DNA of 26,925 bases, from positions 1 to 26,925 of the forward strand of contig JBOGTC010000150.1 in NCBI GenBank assembly GCA_050692055.1. Reading direction: 5' to 3'. This stretch comes from JBOGTC01 sp050692055 (GTDB lineage: Bacteria > Chloroflexota > Limnocylindria > QHBO01). Both the position numbers and the translations under genes were made by a program. The number at the start of each line of letters is the position of its first letter. Position 1 is the first letter of the stretch. Shown one piece after another: positions 1 to 7,760 of the stretch. A model generated the notes under the pieces. The model did not search any database, was not told the DNA's origin, and saw only the letters and a program-made list of their open reading frames with translations.

Positions 1-1
1 C

Positions 2-1552
2 GGCGGGGCATCGGCGCGGCAGCACGCCCGGCGGCGCGAGCTCGCCGACGCGCTCCTCGCCCTGCAGAGGGAGCTCGAGGAGGCCGGCGCGGCATCCCAC
101 GCTGCCGCGGAGGCGCTGCGCGTGATCCGAGATGCGCACGTGGCCAGCGCCGAGGCACGCGACGAAGCCCTGCGCGCGTCTCGGCGGGCGCGAGAGGACG
201 TGGAGACCGCCGAGGCGGGGGTCGCCCGCGATGAGCGAGCGTCCGGGCGATTGGAGGCAGAGCTGTCGGCGCTGACAGACGAGGGGGACGCCCCGCCGGA
301 GCCGGCAGGCGCCGCGATTGACGCTGAGCTGGGGCAGCTCCACCTGCGCGCGTCCGAAGCGCGGGCAGCGCGCGAGCGAGCCTCGACCGCCCGGGACGTG
401 GCCCGCGAGGCATGGAACGTGGCTCGCCAGGTCGCGGAAGCGGCTGAGACGCGCACGGTGGGACAGCGGCGGGATCGGGCGGCGCTGGAGGCTCGGATCG
501 CGCACCTCGAGAGCGAGCTGCCGGCGGCCCGCGCCTCCCTCGAAACGTCGGCCGCGGAGCGCGACACGGCTCTGTCCGTCGCGGAGGAGCACCGCGCCGC
601 CGCCGCAGAGGCCAGCGCCGCCAGGGCGGCGGCCGATCAGGCACGGGAGGCACGGAGAGGCGAGCTGCTCGAGCTGGAGCGCGGCGGAGGTGGCGCGGCC
701 GCACGGCTTGCGGAGCTCGAGCGCGCGGCGCAGGCATCGGCGATCGAAGTGTCTCGGCGCGAGGAGGCGCTGGCCTCGCTGGCCCGCGAGCACGAGCTGG
801 CGCTGGAAGGCCTCCCGGAGCGCGAGCCGAGCGAGGGGGCCGTGCCGGTCGAGCCGGTCGCCGACGTCTCGGGGCTCGACGATGCCGCGCTGGAGGCCGA
901 GCTGCGGCGCGTGCGCAGGACGCTGTCGCAGATCGGCTCGGTGAACCCGTTCGCGGTGGAAGAGCACCGTGAGCTCGCCGCCCGCCTGGAGGAGCTCAGC
1001 ACACAGGATGCCGATCTGCAGACGGCGATCGGCGCGACCGATGAGCTCATGGCCCGCCTCGACGCGGAGATCGGCGAGCGCTTCGACGCCGCCTTCCGGG
1101 CCATCGGCGAGCGCTTCGACGAGTACTGCCGGCTGCTGTTCGCCGGGGGGTCCGCCTCGCTGCAGATGGGTGACGAGGCGGACCGTGACGCGCCGGGCGG
1201 GATCGAGATCGTGGTCCGCCCGCCCGGCAAGCGGCTCCAGCGCCTGGCCATGCTCTCCGGCGGCGAGCGCGCGCTCACCGGCGTGGCGCTGCTGTTCGCC
1301 ATGTTGAGCGTCAACCCGGTGCCGTTCTGCATCCTTGACGAGGTGGATGCCGCCCTGGACGAGGCGAACATCGGCCGTTTCGCCGACGCGCTGCGCAAGC
1401 TGGCCGAGTCGATCGACTTCGTCGTCATCACCCACAATCGCGCCACGATCGAGGTCGCGGACACGATCTACGGCGTGACGATGACCGACGCCGCCGTGAG
1501 CCGCATCCTGTCCCTGCGCCTCGCCGACGTCCCGGCCGAGGTCAGCGCCTAG
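2..1552 (+). CDS. smc: Chromosome segregation ATPase SMC, C-terminal part (5' end outside window)
   Basis: The frame is open from the first bases of the window, so this is the last 516 residues of a protein of usually about 1,150-1,200. SMC dimers bind ScpA/ScpB and organise and segregate the chromosome using ATP. The first ~290 visible residues are Ala/Glu/Arg-rich heptad-like coiled coil (the C-terminal arm). The rest is the C-terminal half of the ABC head: the signature LSGGERALTG at visible residues 418-427, a Walker B (FCILDEVDAALDEAN), and a switch histidine in VVITHNRATIEVAD, followed by the usual YGVTM segment. Walker A and the hinge lie upstream, outside the window. The stop codon directly abuts the ftsY ATG, so the two are probably co-transcribed. 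The family is certain. A GTG at 122 lies within the coiled coil and is not the start. Confidence 0.96.
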   Translation, partial: GGASARQHARRRELADALLALQRELEEAGAASHAAAEALRVIRDAHVASAEARDEALRASRRAREDVETAEAGVARDERASGRLEAELSALTDEGDAPPEPAGAAIDAELGQLHLRASEARAARERASTARDVAREAWNVARQVAEAAETRTVGQRRDRAALEARIAHLESELPAARASLETSAAERDTALSVAEEHRAAAAEASAARAAADQAREARRGELLELERGGGGAAARLAELERAAQASAIEVSRREEALASLAREHELALEGLPEREPSEGAVPVEPVADVSGLDDAALEAELRRVRRTLSQIGSVNPFAVEEHRELAARLEELSTQDADLQTAIGATDELMARLDAEIGERFDAAFRAIGERFDEYCRLLFAGGSASLQMGDEADRDAPGGIEIVVRPPGKRLQRLAMLSGGERALTGVALLFAMLSVNPVPFCILDEVDAALDEANIGRFADALRKLAESIDFVVITHNRATIEVADTIYGVTMTDAAVSRILSLRLADVPAEVSA

Positions 1553-2545
1553 ATGTTCTGGCGCCGCGGCGAGGAGACTGATGAGGAGCAGCCCGCCGAG
1601 GAGGTCGCCCCTCCGCTGCCTACGACCATGGCGCGCCCACGGCGCGAGCCGACGGGCATGGGCCTTCGGGCACGACCCTCCGGCTTAGGGGCGCGGCTGC
1701 GATCGATCCTCGGCGCCGGGGCGGCCAGCGACGCGAGCTGGGACGAGGTGGAGGAGGCACTGATCGCCGCCGATGTCGGCGCCGCGACCACGCTCGAGCT
1801 GGTCGATGCGGCCCGGGAGCGGTTTCGACGCGACGGGGGCCGAAGCGGCGATGACGTGCGCGGAGCCCTGGCCGCGGAGATCCACGAGCGTCTCGCGCGC
1901 GTCGGCTCGGGTGTCTTCGAGCTCGGCCCCGCGCCGTCGGTCCTGCTCTTCGTGGGCGTCAACGGCACCGGGAAGACAACCACGATCGCCAAGCTGGCGG
2001 CGCGCTTGAAGGGCGAGGGCCGCAGCCTGGTGCTGGCGGCCGCTGACACATTCCGGGCGGCGGCCATCGAGCAGCTGCGGATCTGGGGCGAGCAGGTCGG
2101 GGTGCCGGTGGTGGCACAACGTGCCGGAGCGGACCCCGGAGCCGTGGCCTTCGATGCGATGCAGGCTGCCCAGTCCCGCAAGCTCGATGCAGTCCTGGTC
2201 GACACCGCCGGGCGGCTGCACAACAAGCAGCAGCTGATGGATGAGCTGGCCAAGATCCGTCGCGTGATCGAGCGCCGCCTGCCCGACCAGCCGCGGCACG
2301 TCCTCCTGGTGCTGGACGCGACCACCGGACAGAACGGGCTGCTGCAGGCCGAGGCGTTCAGCCGCGAGGCCGGCGTGACCGGCATCATCCTCACCAAGCT
2401 CGACGGCACGGCCAAGGGCGGCGTGGCAGTCTCAGCCGCCGATCGGCTGGGCGTCCCGATCACGTTCGCCGGCGTCGGAGAGGAGCTCGATGCGCTGGCG
2501 CCGTTCGATCCGGCGGCGTACGTGGAATGGCTCGTCGCGGAGTAG
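1553..2545 (+). CDS. ftsY: Signal recognition particle receptor FtsY
   Basis: FtsY is the SRP-receptor GTPase that docks ribosome-nascent-chain-SRP complexes at the membrane and hands them to SecYEG. The 330-residue protein starts with a short acidic, Pro-rich stretch (residues 1-30; the A domain is much shorter than in E. coli). A helical N domain follows (about 45-120), then the G domain with GVNGTGKT at 135-142, the DTFRAAA insertion-box region, DTAGRLHNK, TKLDGTAKGG, and a closing GVGEELDAL followed by a short amphipathic end. The ATG follows the smc stop with no gap, and a GAGG about 12 nt upstream lies inside smc, so translational coupling is likely. It is distinguished from Ffh by the missing M domain and by FtsY-type sequence around the G motifs. 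smc-ftsY-ffh is a common bacterial order. Confidence 0.97.
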   Translation: MFWRRGEETDEEQPAEEVAPPLPTTMARPRREPTGMGLRARPSGLGARLRSILGAGAASDASWDEVEEALIAADVGAATTLELVDAARERFRRDGGRSGDDVRGALAAEIHERLARVGSGVFELGPAPSVLLFVGVNGTGKTTTIAKLAARLKGEGRSLVLAAADTFRAAAIEQLRIWGEQVGVPVVAQRAGADPGAVAFDAMQAAQSRKLDAVLVDTAGRLHNKQQLMDELAKIRRVIERRLPDQPRHVLLVLDATTGQNGLLQAEAFSREAGVTGIILTKLDGTAKGGVAVSAADRLGVPITFAGVGEELDALAPFDPAAYVEWLVAE

Positions 2546-2562
2546 CCGCCCGCCGACGCGCG

Positions 2563-2591
2563 TTGCCCCCTCAGCCGTCGGCCCGTAGAAT
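2563..2591 (+). promoter_or_regulatory. Predicted sigma-70-type promoter for ffh
   Basis: TTGCCC (2563-2568) and TAGAAT (2586-2591) are separated by exactly 17 bp in the 111-bp gap between ftsY and ffh. Both are close to the consensus hexamers, which is notable in such GC-rich DNA. Transcription would begin near 2598, leaving a leader of about 60 nt. I see no good Shine-Dalgarno sequence before the ffh ATG. Confidence 0.6.
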
Positions 2592-2656
2592 GGGCAGCCG
2601 TTTGGCGCCGGCGAGCGGTCGGCGCGACTCGGGCTGAGTCCGTATCGGTCCCATTC

Positions 2657-3997
2657 ATGTTCGAATCCCTTTCTGCGCGCCTGCAGGACGTCGCCCAGCG
2701 CCTGCGTGGCAAGGCGAAGATCACCGAGGCCGACCTCGGGCTCGCATTGCGCGAGATCCGCCTGGCGCTACTCGAGGCCGACGTCAACTTCAAGGTCGTC
2801 AAGGAGTTCGTGGCACGCGTGCGCGAGCGCGCGCTCCACAGCGACGTGCTGAGCGGCGTGCATCCGGGCCAACAGGTCGTGAAGATCGTCCACGACGAGC
2901 TCGTCGCCGTCCTCGGTGGCGAGCGGCAGCCACTGCGTCTGGAGCAGCGCCCATCGGTCGTGATGCTGGTGGGTCTACAGGGCTCGGGTAAGACGACCAG
3001 CGCCGCGAAGCTGGCGGTGCGTCTCCGCAGGGACGGCCGCAGGCCGCTGCTGGTGGCGGCCGACGTGTATCGCCCGGCCGCCGTCGACCAGCTCGTGCAG
3101 CTCGGCGACCAGATTGGAATCGAGGTGCACACGCGACCGGTCGGGACGCCGGCCCTGGAGGTTGCACGTAGCGGGCTCGAGGCGGCTCGCCAGCGCGGGG
3201 TCGATGTAATGCTGCTCGACACCGCCGGACGCCTGCATGTCGATGAGCCGATGATGGACGAGCTGGTGCGTATCTCAGGCGCCGTGACACCGTCCGAGAC
3301 GCTGCTGGTGGTCGACGCCATGACGGGCCAGGAATCGGTGCGGGTGGCCGAGGCATTCCATGCGAAGCTGCCGGTGAGCGGCCTCGTGCTGACCAAGATG
3401 GATGGCGACGCTCGTGGCGGCGCGGCGCTGAGCATCCGCAGCGCCACCGGCATCCCGATCACGTTCATGGGCACTGGCGAGCGCACGGATGGCCTCGAGC
3501 CGTTCCATCCCGATCGGCTGGCCCAGCGCATCCTCGGCATGGGGGACATCCTCAGCCTGGTCGAGCGCGTGCAGGAGACCGTCGATCGGGAGGAAGCCGA
3601 GCGCGTGTCGCAGCGCATGATGGAGTCGCGCTTCACGCTCGACGACTTTCGCAGCCAGCTGCAGCAGGTCAAGAAGATGGGCCCGATCGGCCAGCTGCTG
3701 CAGATGGTGCCCGGCGCCGGGCAGATGGCCGGCGCAGCGCAGCAGGCCGTCGATTCGGGGGAGCTCAGGCGTATCGAGGCCATCATCGACTCCATGACGC
3801 CAGAGGAGCGGCGACGGCCGGAGCTCATCAAGGCCAGCCGCCGTCGGCGCATCGCGCTGGGCAGCGGCACGTCGACCGCGGACATCAACCGGCTGCTCAA
3901 GCAGTTCGCCGAGATGCAGCGAGTCATGAAGATGATCAGCAGCGGCCGCCTGCCTGATGGGGCTGGTGGCCTGGGTGCCCTCCTGGGCCGCCGCTGA
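2657..3997 (+). CDS. ffh: Signal recognition particle protein Ffh (SRP54)
   Basis: Ffh is the SRP protein that binds signal sequences and 4.5S-type RNA and pairs with FtsY for co-translational membrane targeting. At 446 residues it has the normal family length. The N domain is residues 1-95. The G domain carries GLQGSGKT at 106-113, DVYRPAAVDQL, DTAGRLHVDEPMMDEL, TKMDGDARGG and a TGERTDGLEPF close. The methionine-rich M domain (about 325-446) includes FTLDDFRSQLQQVKKMGPI and ends in MQRVMKMISSG plus a short Gly/Arg tail. The ATG at 2657 gives the canonical N-terminus although no clear ribosome-binding site precedes it. The SRP RNA gene was not found nearby. Its 3' end lies four bases from the next gene, so the downstream genes are probably in the same transcript. 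Confidence 0.97.
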   Translation: MFESLSARLQDVAQRLRGKAKITEADLGLALREIRLALLEADVNFKVVKEFVARVRERALHSDVLSGVHPGQQVVKIVHDELVAVLGGERQPLRLEQRPSVVMLVGLQGSGKTTSAAKLAVRLRRDGRRPLLVAADVYRPAAVDQLVQLGDQIGIEVHTRPVGTPALEVARSGLEAARQRGVDVMLLDTAGRLHVDEPMMDELVRISGAVTPSETLLVVDAMTGQESVRVAEAFHAKLPVSGLVLTKMDGDARGGAALSIRSATGIPITFMGTGERTDGLEPFHPDRLAQRILGMGDILSLVERVQETVDREEAERVSQRMMESRFTLDDFRSQLQQVKKMGPIGQLLQMVPGAGQMAGAAQQAVDSGELRRIEAIIDSMTPEERRRPELIKASRRRRIALGSGTSTADINRLLKQFAEMQRVMKMISSGRLPDGAGGLGALLGRR

Positions 3998-4001
3998 GCG
4001 C

Positions 4002-5555
4002 ATGCACCGCCTCGTCATCGCGCTCACGGCTCTGATCGGCCTCGTGGGTGCGGCGTTTCTCGGCGCCTACTTCCTGTTCTTCAGCGCTTCGACCGACCGA
4101 GCAGCATCTCTCGCCCCAGCCGATACGGCCGTCTACGTCAACGTCTATCTCCAGCCGTCGGCGGCGCAGCAGATGAACCTGTCGAGCCTGATCGGCCGCC
4201 TTCCCGGCTTCGCGGATACCGCCACGCTCGACGAGAAGATCGACCAGCTGGTCCAGAACCTCCTGGCCGACAGCGGAATCGACTATCTCGAGGAGATCAA
4301 GCCATGGCTCGGCAACCAGGTGGCCATCGCGGCGGTGCCCGGTGCCGACGACGTCCTGGACGCCGATGTCGTGCTGCTGCTGGCCGTCAAGGACCGTCCT
4401 GCGGCCGAGGCCGCGCTCGAGGACGTGTCGGCAGCGAATGCCCTGGTCTTCGAGACGCGCGCCTACGGCGGCGTCGATCTGCAGGTCGCCGAGAGCACGA
4501 CGTACGCCTTCGTCGAGGAGATGCTGGTGGTCAGCGATGCCGCAGTCCCGGTTGAGGCGACCATCGATGTGGCCGCTGGCGCGCCGTCGCTCGCTGACGA
4601 GGAGAACTTCCGCAGGGCGACCACGTCGCTGCCGGCCGACCACCTCGCCTCGGTGTTCGTCGACCTCGCGGGGGTGGCCGAGGCGACCGGCGGAGCGGCG
4701 GAGCTGCAGGGCTACTCCGTCGCGAGCGCCGTGCTCGTCGCCGAAGCCGAAGGGCTGCGGCTGAGCGGCAGCGCTCCCTTCGATGCCGCGGCGCCTGGCT
4801 CTCCAGCGGCGCTGCCGCCGGAGTCCAGCGAGCCCGCCGTTCTCGTCGAGTGGATGCCGGCCGGCACGCAGGCCGGGCTGGTGATCTTCGACCTGCGTCA
4901 GGTACTCGAGGACGCCGAGGCGGCCGTGGCGGTGACTCCCGAGGCGGCCGAGGTGATGAGCGCGCTCGACACGATCCGTGCGGTGGCCGCCCTCGGGCTG
5001 GGCATCGACCTCGATGTCGACATCCTGCCGCTCCTGGATCATGAGGTTGCCCTCGCCTTCGGTGGCATCGATGGCGACCTGCCCAGCGGCCAGCTGCTGC
5101 TGCGCCCGACGGAGGCGGCAGCTTCCGAGGAGGCGATCGGCCGGGTGCTCGCGCGCCTGGAGGAAACCGGCGCATCGGTGCGGACCGAGGACGGCGGCGC
5201 AGCCGAAATCACGGTGGTCAGCCTCGACGGGCTCGGCGAGATCGCGCTGGCGACCATCGAGGGAATCATCGTATTCGGCATCGGGGCCGATGATGTGCAG
5301 GCGGCGCTGGAGGCGCACGACAGCGGCGCGACGCTCGCGGCCAGCGATGCCTACCGGCGCGCCTTCGATCTCGCCGGCACGCGTGCCGGCAACGAGCTGT
5401 TCGTGAACGTCCCGGCGGTGGCCGACGCGCTCGGGGCCAGCGATGACCTGTCGCCCGACGGTCGCGATATCCTGCAGCAGATCGAGGCGTTCGCCTTCAC
5501 GACGCCATCCCGCAATGACCGGATCGAGTTCCACGCGGTGCTGACCCTCCGCTGA
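4002..5555 (+). CDS. Membrane-anchored DUF3352-type protein with internal duplication
   Basis: This is a 517-residue protein resembling the DUF3352 family, whose function is unknown. The ATG at 4002 places a hydrophobic segment at residues 4-26 as a signal anchor, so the rest is probably extracytoplasmic. The frame is also open from an ATG at 3957 inside ffh, but that adds non-conserved residues before the anchor. The extracytoplasmic part opens with LAPADTAVYVNVYLQPSAAQ, typical of the family. It then shows two related halves: about 92-228 (starting GIDYLEEIKPWL, ending FVDLAGVAEA) and about 334-477 (starting GIDLDVDILPLL, ending LFVNVPAVADA). It is Ala/Asp/Glu-rich, and no catalytic motif was recognised. 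It sits four bases after ffh and 54 before rpsP, so it appears to be an operon member with an envelope role that cannot be named from sequence. Confidence 0.72.
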   Translation: MHRLVIALTALIGLVGAAFLGAYFLFFSASTDRAASLAPADTAVYVNVYLQPSAAQQMNLSSLIGRLPGFADTATLDEKIDQLVQNLLADSGIDYLEEIKPWLGNQVAIAAVPGADDVLDADVVLLLAVKDRPAAEAALEDVSAANALVFETRAYGGVDLQVAESTTYAFVEEMLVVSDAAVPVEATIDVAAGAPSLADEENFRRATTSLPADHLASVFVDLAGVAEATGGAAELQGYSVASAVLVAEAEGLRLSGSAPFDAAAPGSPAALPPESSEPAVLVEWMPAGTQAGLVIFDLRQVLEDAEAAVAVTPEAAEVMSALDTIRAVAALGLGIDLDVDILPLLDHEVALAFGGIDGDLPSGQLLLRPTEAAASEEAIGRVLARLEETGASVRTEDGGAAEITVVSLDGLGEIALATIEGIIVFGIGADDVQAALEAHDSGATLAASDAYRRAFDLAGTRAGNELFVNVPAVADALGASDDLSPDGRDILQQIEAFAFTTPSRNDRIEFHAVLTLR

Positions 5556-5609
5556 CGCCGGCGCCGATCATCAGAACCGAAGCAACCCACAGAGAGGAAG
5601 AGAGACGAC

Positions 5610-6098
5610 TTGGCAGTTCGGATCCGGCTGACGCGCGTGGGGGCCACCAAACGGCCCTCGTACCGCGTCATCGCCATCGACAAGCGTCGGGCACGCGATG
5701 GACGCGCGCTCGAGATCCTGGGGTTCTACGATCCCCTCACCGAGCCCGCCACGGTTCGGCTCGAGACCGACAAGATCAAGGCCTGGATCGGCAACGGCGC
5801 GCAGCCGTCCGAGACGGTCGTGAAGCTCATGCGGATCGCCGAGAGCGGTGACCAGCGGACCGCGCCGAAGGCGTCTGCGAAGCCGAAGGCCCGCAAGGCA
5901 AAGGCGGAGAAGGAGGCCGCGGCCGCGGTCGATGCTGCACCCACGCCCGAGGTCGCCGAGACGGCGCCTGCCGATGAGCCGTTGGACGCGGCGGACGCGG
6001 CAGCCACGCCAGCCGAGGGCGAGCCCGAGAGCGCCGATGGCGCTGCCTCCGCCCCCGAAGCTGATGAGGCCGCCAGGGCTGAGAAGGCCGAGGCGTGA
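5610..6098 (+). CDS. rpsP: 30S ribosomal protein S16 (bS16) with long C-terminal tail
   Basis: bS16 is a small-subunit protein that binds 16S rRNA early in 30S assembly. The S16 fold is residues 1-80: AVRIRLTRVGATKRPSYRV at the start, then RDGRALEILGFYDP and AQPSETVVKLM. The start is TTG at 5610, preceded by a purine-rich GAGGAAGAGAGA (weak Shine-Dalgarno). No in-frame ATG or GTG would preserve the conserved N-terminus. The protein is 162 residues, against the usual 80-90, because of a low-complexity tail: Lys/Ala-rich at 86-102, then Ala/Glu/Asp/Pro-rich to the end. The last four bases (GTGA) overlap the start of khpA, and rpsP-khpA-rimM-trmD is the widely conserved order. Confidence 0.96.
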   Translation: MAVRIRLTRVGATKRPSYRVIAIDKRRARDGRALEILGFYDPLTEPATVRLETDKIKAWIGNGAQPSETVVKLMRIAESGDQRTAPKASAKPKARKAKAEKEAAAAVDAAPTPEVAETAPADEPLDAADAAATPAEGEPESADGAASAPEADEAARAEKAEA

Positions 6099-6334
6099 AG
6101 GATTTTCTCGAGTACGTTGCGCGCTCGCTGGTCGACAACCCGGACGCCGTCGTGGTCGAGGTCGACGAGGACGGTGACGAGGTCACCCTGACCCTGGGCG
6201 TCGACGAAGCCGACATGGGCCGGGTGATCGGCCGCGATGGGCGGATCGCGAATGCCATCCGCAGCCTGCTGCGCGTCATGGCGACCCGCGATGGCCGACA
6301 CGTCGAGCTGGACATCGTCTCAGATACCGAGTGA
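6095..6334 (+). CDS. khpA: KH-domain RNA-binding protein KhpA
   Basis: This is a 79-residue single-KH-domain protein of the KhpA (YlqC) family. In other bacteria KhpA forms a complex with KhpB/Jag and binds many RNAs, affecting cell elongation and division; that role is known only from those relatives. The KH motif is MGRVIGRDGRIANAI, with GRDG at 46-49 as the RNA-gripping loop, followed by the usual helix and the HVELDIV strand. The start is GTG at 6095, overlapping the rpsP stop by four bases, which implies coupled translation. No khpB is visible in the window. The length is typical. Confidence 0.93.
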   Translation: MKDFLEYVARSLVDNPDAVVVEVDEDGDEVTLTLGVDEADMGRVIGRDGRIANAIRSLLRVMATRDGRHVELDIVSDTE

Positions 6335-6818
6335 CCGGCTCGCCGTCGCCCGTGTGATCGGGGCGAAGGGCCTGGCCGGCGCGGTGCGCCTCGAGCTGCT
6401 CACCGACTGGCCGGAGCGCTTCGACGCCGGCAGCGAGCTGTTCGTGGAGGGCGAGGATCAGCCGCGGCGGGTGACGCACGTGGAGTGGGGCGGCCGGGTG
6501 CCGGTGGTCCACCTCGAAGGCATCGGAACCCGCGAGGCGGCCGAGGCGCTGATGGAGCGGTACCTCGAGGTGCCGGCGCGCCCGCTGCCGGAAGGCACCT
6601 ACTACTGGCACCAGCTCGAGGGCCTGCGCGTGATCGATGAGCGCGGCGTCGGCCTCGGAACGGTGGTGGAGATCTTCCGCGCCGGTGAGAGTGAGGTCTA
6701 CCGCGTGACCGGCCCAGCCGGGGAGCTCCTGCTGCCGGCGCTGGCCCGAGTCGTGCGCAGGATCGACCTCGAGGCGGGCCTGATGGTCGTGCGCCCGGAC
6801 CCGGAGGAATCGGTCTGA
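6291..6818 (+). CDS. rimM: 16S rRNA maturation factor RimM
   Basis: RimM helps mature the 3' (head) domain of the 30S subunit and binds S19. The N-terminal RimM barrel starts at LAVARVIGAKGLAGAVR, and the C-terminal PRC-barrel-like domain is near TYYWHQLEGLRVIDERG. The start is uncertain. The conserved first strand (RLAVARVIG) begins only a few codons after the khpA stop, and no start codon lies between them in this frame. The nearest upstream is ATG 6291, inside khpA (44-base overlap), giving 175 residues with a 15-residue lead. GTG 6354 would remove part of the first strand. The stop is five bases before trmD. Confidence 0.92.
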   Translation: MADTSSWTSSQIPSDRLAVARVIGAKGLAGAVRLELLTDWPERFDAGSELFVEGEDQPRRVTHVEWGGRVPVVHLEGIGTREAAEALMERYLEVPARPLPEGTYYWHQLEGLRVIDERGVGLGTVVEIFRAGESEVYRVTGPAGELLLPALARVVRRIDLEAGLMVVRPDPEESV

Positions 6819-6823
6819 CGCCA

Positions 6824-7552
6824 ATGCGGATCGATGTCGTGACGCTGTTCCCGGGGCTCTTCGATCTGCCGTTGCAGACATCGATCATCGGGCGTGGCGT
6901 GGAGCGCGGGCTGGTGGAATTCGCCATCCACGACCTGCGCGAGCATGGGCTGGGACGCCATCGGTCCGTCGACGACTATCCGTACGGCGGGGGAGCGGGG
7001 ATGGTGATGCGGCCGGAGCCGCTGTTCGCGGCCGTGGAGCCCCTGCTCGATGCCGGCGCCCAGGTCGTCTTCCTCGATCCCGCGGGCGAGATGCTCACCG
7101 ATCGGCTGGCTCGCGCGCTGTCAGCAGTGCCGCACTTGGCGCTCGTCTGCGGCCGCTACGAGGGAATCGACGAGCGGGCGCGTGCCCTCGCGACCCGCGA
7201 GGTGAGCATCGGCGACTACGTCCTCAGCGGTGGCGAGCTGCCAGCGCTCGTGCTGATCGATGCCGTGGTCCGTCTCGTCCCGGGCGTGATCGAGGCCACG
7301 TCGCACGAGGGCGACTCGTTCGCGACAGGCCTGCTCGAGCATCCGCAGTACACGAGGCCCGAAGCGTTTCGGGGCGAGGCGGTTCCATCGGTCCTGCTGA
7401 GTGGCAACCACGGCGAGGTGGATCGCTGGCGTCGACGGGAAGCGCTGCGTCGGACCCTCGAGCGCCGGCCGGACCTTCTCGAGTCCGCGGGGCTGACCGA
7501 TGACGACCGCGTCATCCTGGACGAGCTGCGCGCTGACCGTCCGCCGACCTGA
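6824..7552 (+). CDS. trmD: tRNA (guanine-N1)-methyltransferase TrmD
   Basis: TrmD methylates G37 of tRNAs using S-adenosylmethionine, preventing +1 frameshifting. The 242-residue protein has the SPOUT-class trefoil-knot signature: RSVDDYPYGGGAGMVM at 47-62, VCGRYEGIDERA at 108-119 and SIGDYVLSGGELP at 128-140, the last two forming the AdoMet-binding knot. A C-terminal helical domain follows, with FRGEAVPSVLLSGNHGEVDRW. The ATG at 6824 starts MRIDVVTLFPGLFD, the normal N-terminus. It is the last gene of the rpsP group; the next gene is more than 200 bases away with its own promoter. Confidence 0.97.
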   Translation: MRIDVVTLFPGLFDLPLQTSIIGRGVERGLVEFAIHDLREHGLGRHRSVDDYPYGGGAGMVMRPEPLFAAVEPLLDAGAQVVFLDPAGEMLTDRLARALSAVPHLALVCGRYEGIDERARALATREVSIGDYVLSGGELPALVLIDAVVRLVPGVIEATSHEGDSFATGLLEHPQYTRPEAFRGEAVPSVLLSGNHGEVDRWRRREALRRTLERRPDLLESAGLTDDDRVILDELRADRPPT

Positions 7553-7634
7553 GCGAGCGCCTTGACGGAGGTCCCGACCGTGTGGCGATGGCGCCGCCGG
7601 TGCCGCCGGTGCTGCGCCGCTGCATGCTGTCGCC

Positions 7635-7664
7635 TTGCTGCCGGCCGCAACGCGCTGCTATACT
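7635..7664 (+). promoter_or_regulatory. Predicted extended -10 promoter for rplS-rnhB-yraN
   Basis: TTGCTG (7635-7640), an 18-bp spacer and TATACT (7659-7664), with TGC directly before the -10 (extended -10). The same TGCTATACT string stands before rpsB. The upstream part of this 208-bp gap carries a tandem CCGCCGGTG pair (7594-7611). I see no T-tract terminator after trmD. Confidence 0.65.
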
Positions 7665-7717
7665 CCGCGGCGTCGCGGCCGCTGAGCGCGGTCGCGTTCG
7701 TGTGTCACGTCATCGTC

Positions 7718-7750
7718 GATAAGCCGCGGATAAGCCCGCGATAACGAGGT
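7718..7750 (+). promoter_or_regulatory. rplS leader: three 11-bp GATAA repeats and a hairpin
   Basis: GATAAG at 7718 and 7729 and GATAAC at 7740 recur at an exact 11-bp period; the first two units read GATAAGCCGCG and GATAAGCCCGC. Within them CGCGG (7725-7729) can pair with CCGCG (7736-7740) around a six-base loop. The element ends at the GAGGT that probably serves as ribosome-binding site for the ATG at 7761. The arrangement suggests a control site for L19 synthesis, but the mechanism is inference. Confidence 0.4.
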
Positions 7751-7760
7751 CGTCCGTAGG

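Noticed and set aside
1549..3927. A 792-codon open frame on the minus strand opposite ftsY and ffh
   Set aside because: It is Ser/Arg/Thr-rich, has no recognisable domain, and lies exactly antisense to two strongly conserved genes. Long antisense frames are expected in DNA of this GC content. The same applies to minus-strand frames at 3936-5534, 12772-14688 and 18276-20549.
7562..7744. A possible 60-codon gene before rplS
   Set aside because: It is Arg/Cys/Ala-rich with no ribosome-binding site or known family, and it spans the predicted rplS promoter and leader, so it is more likely chance.
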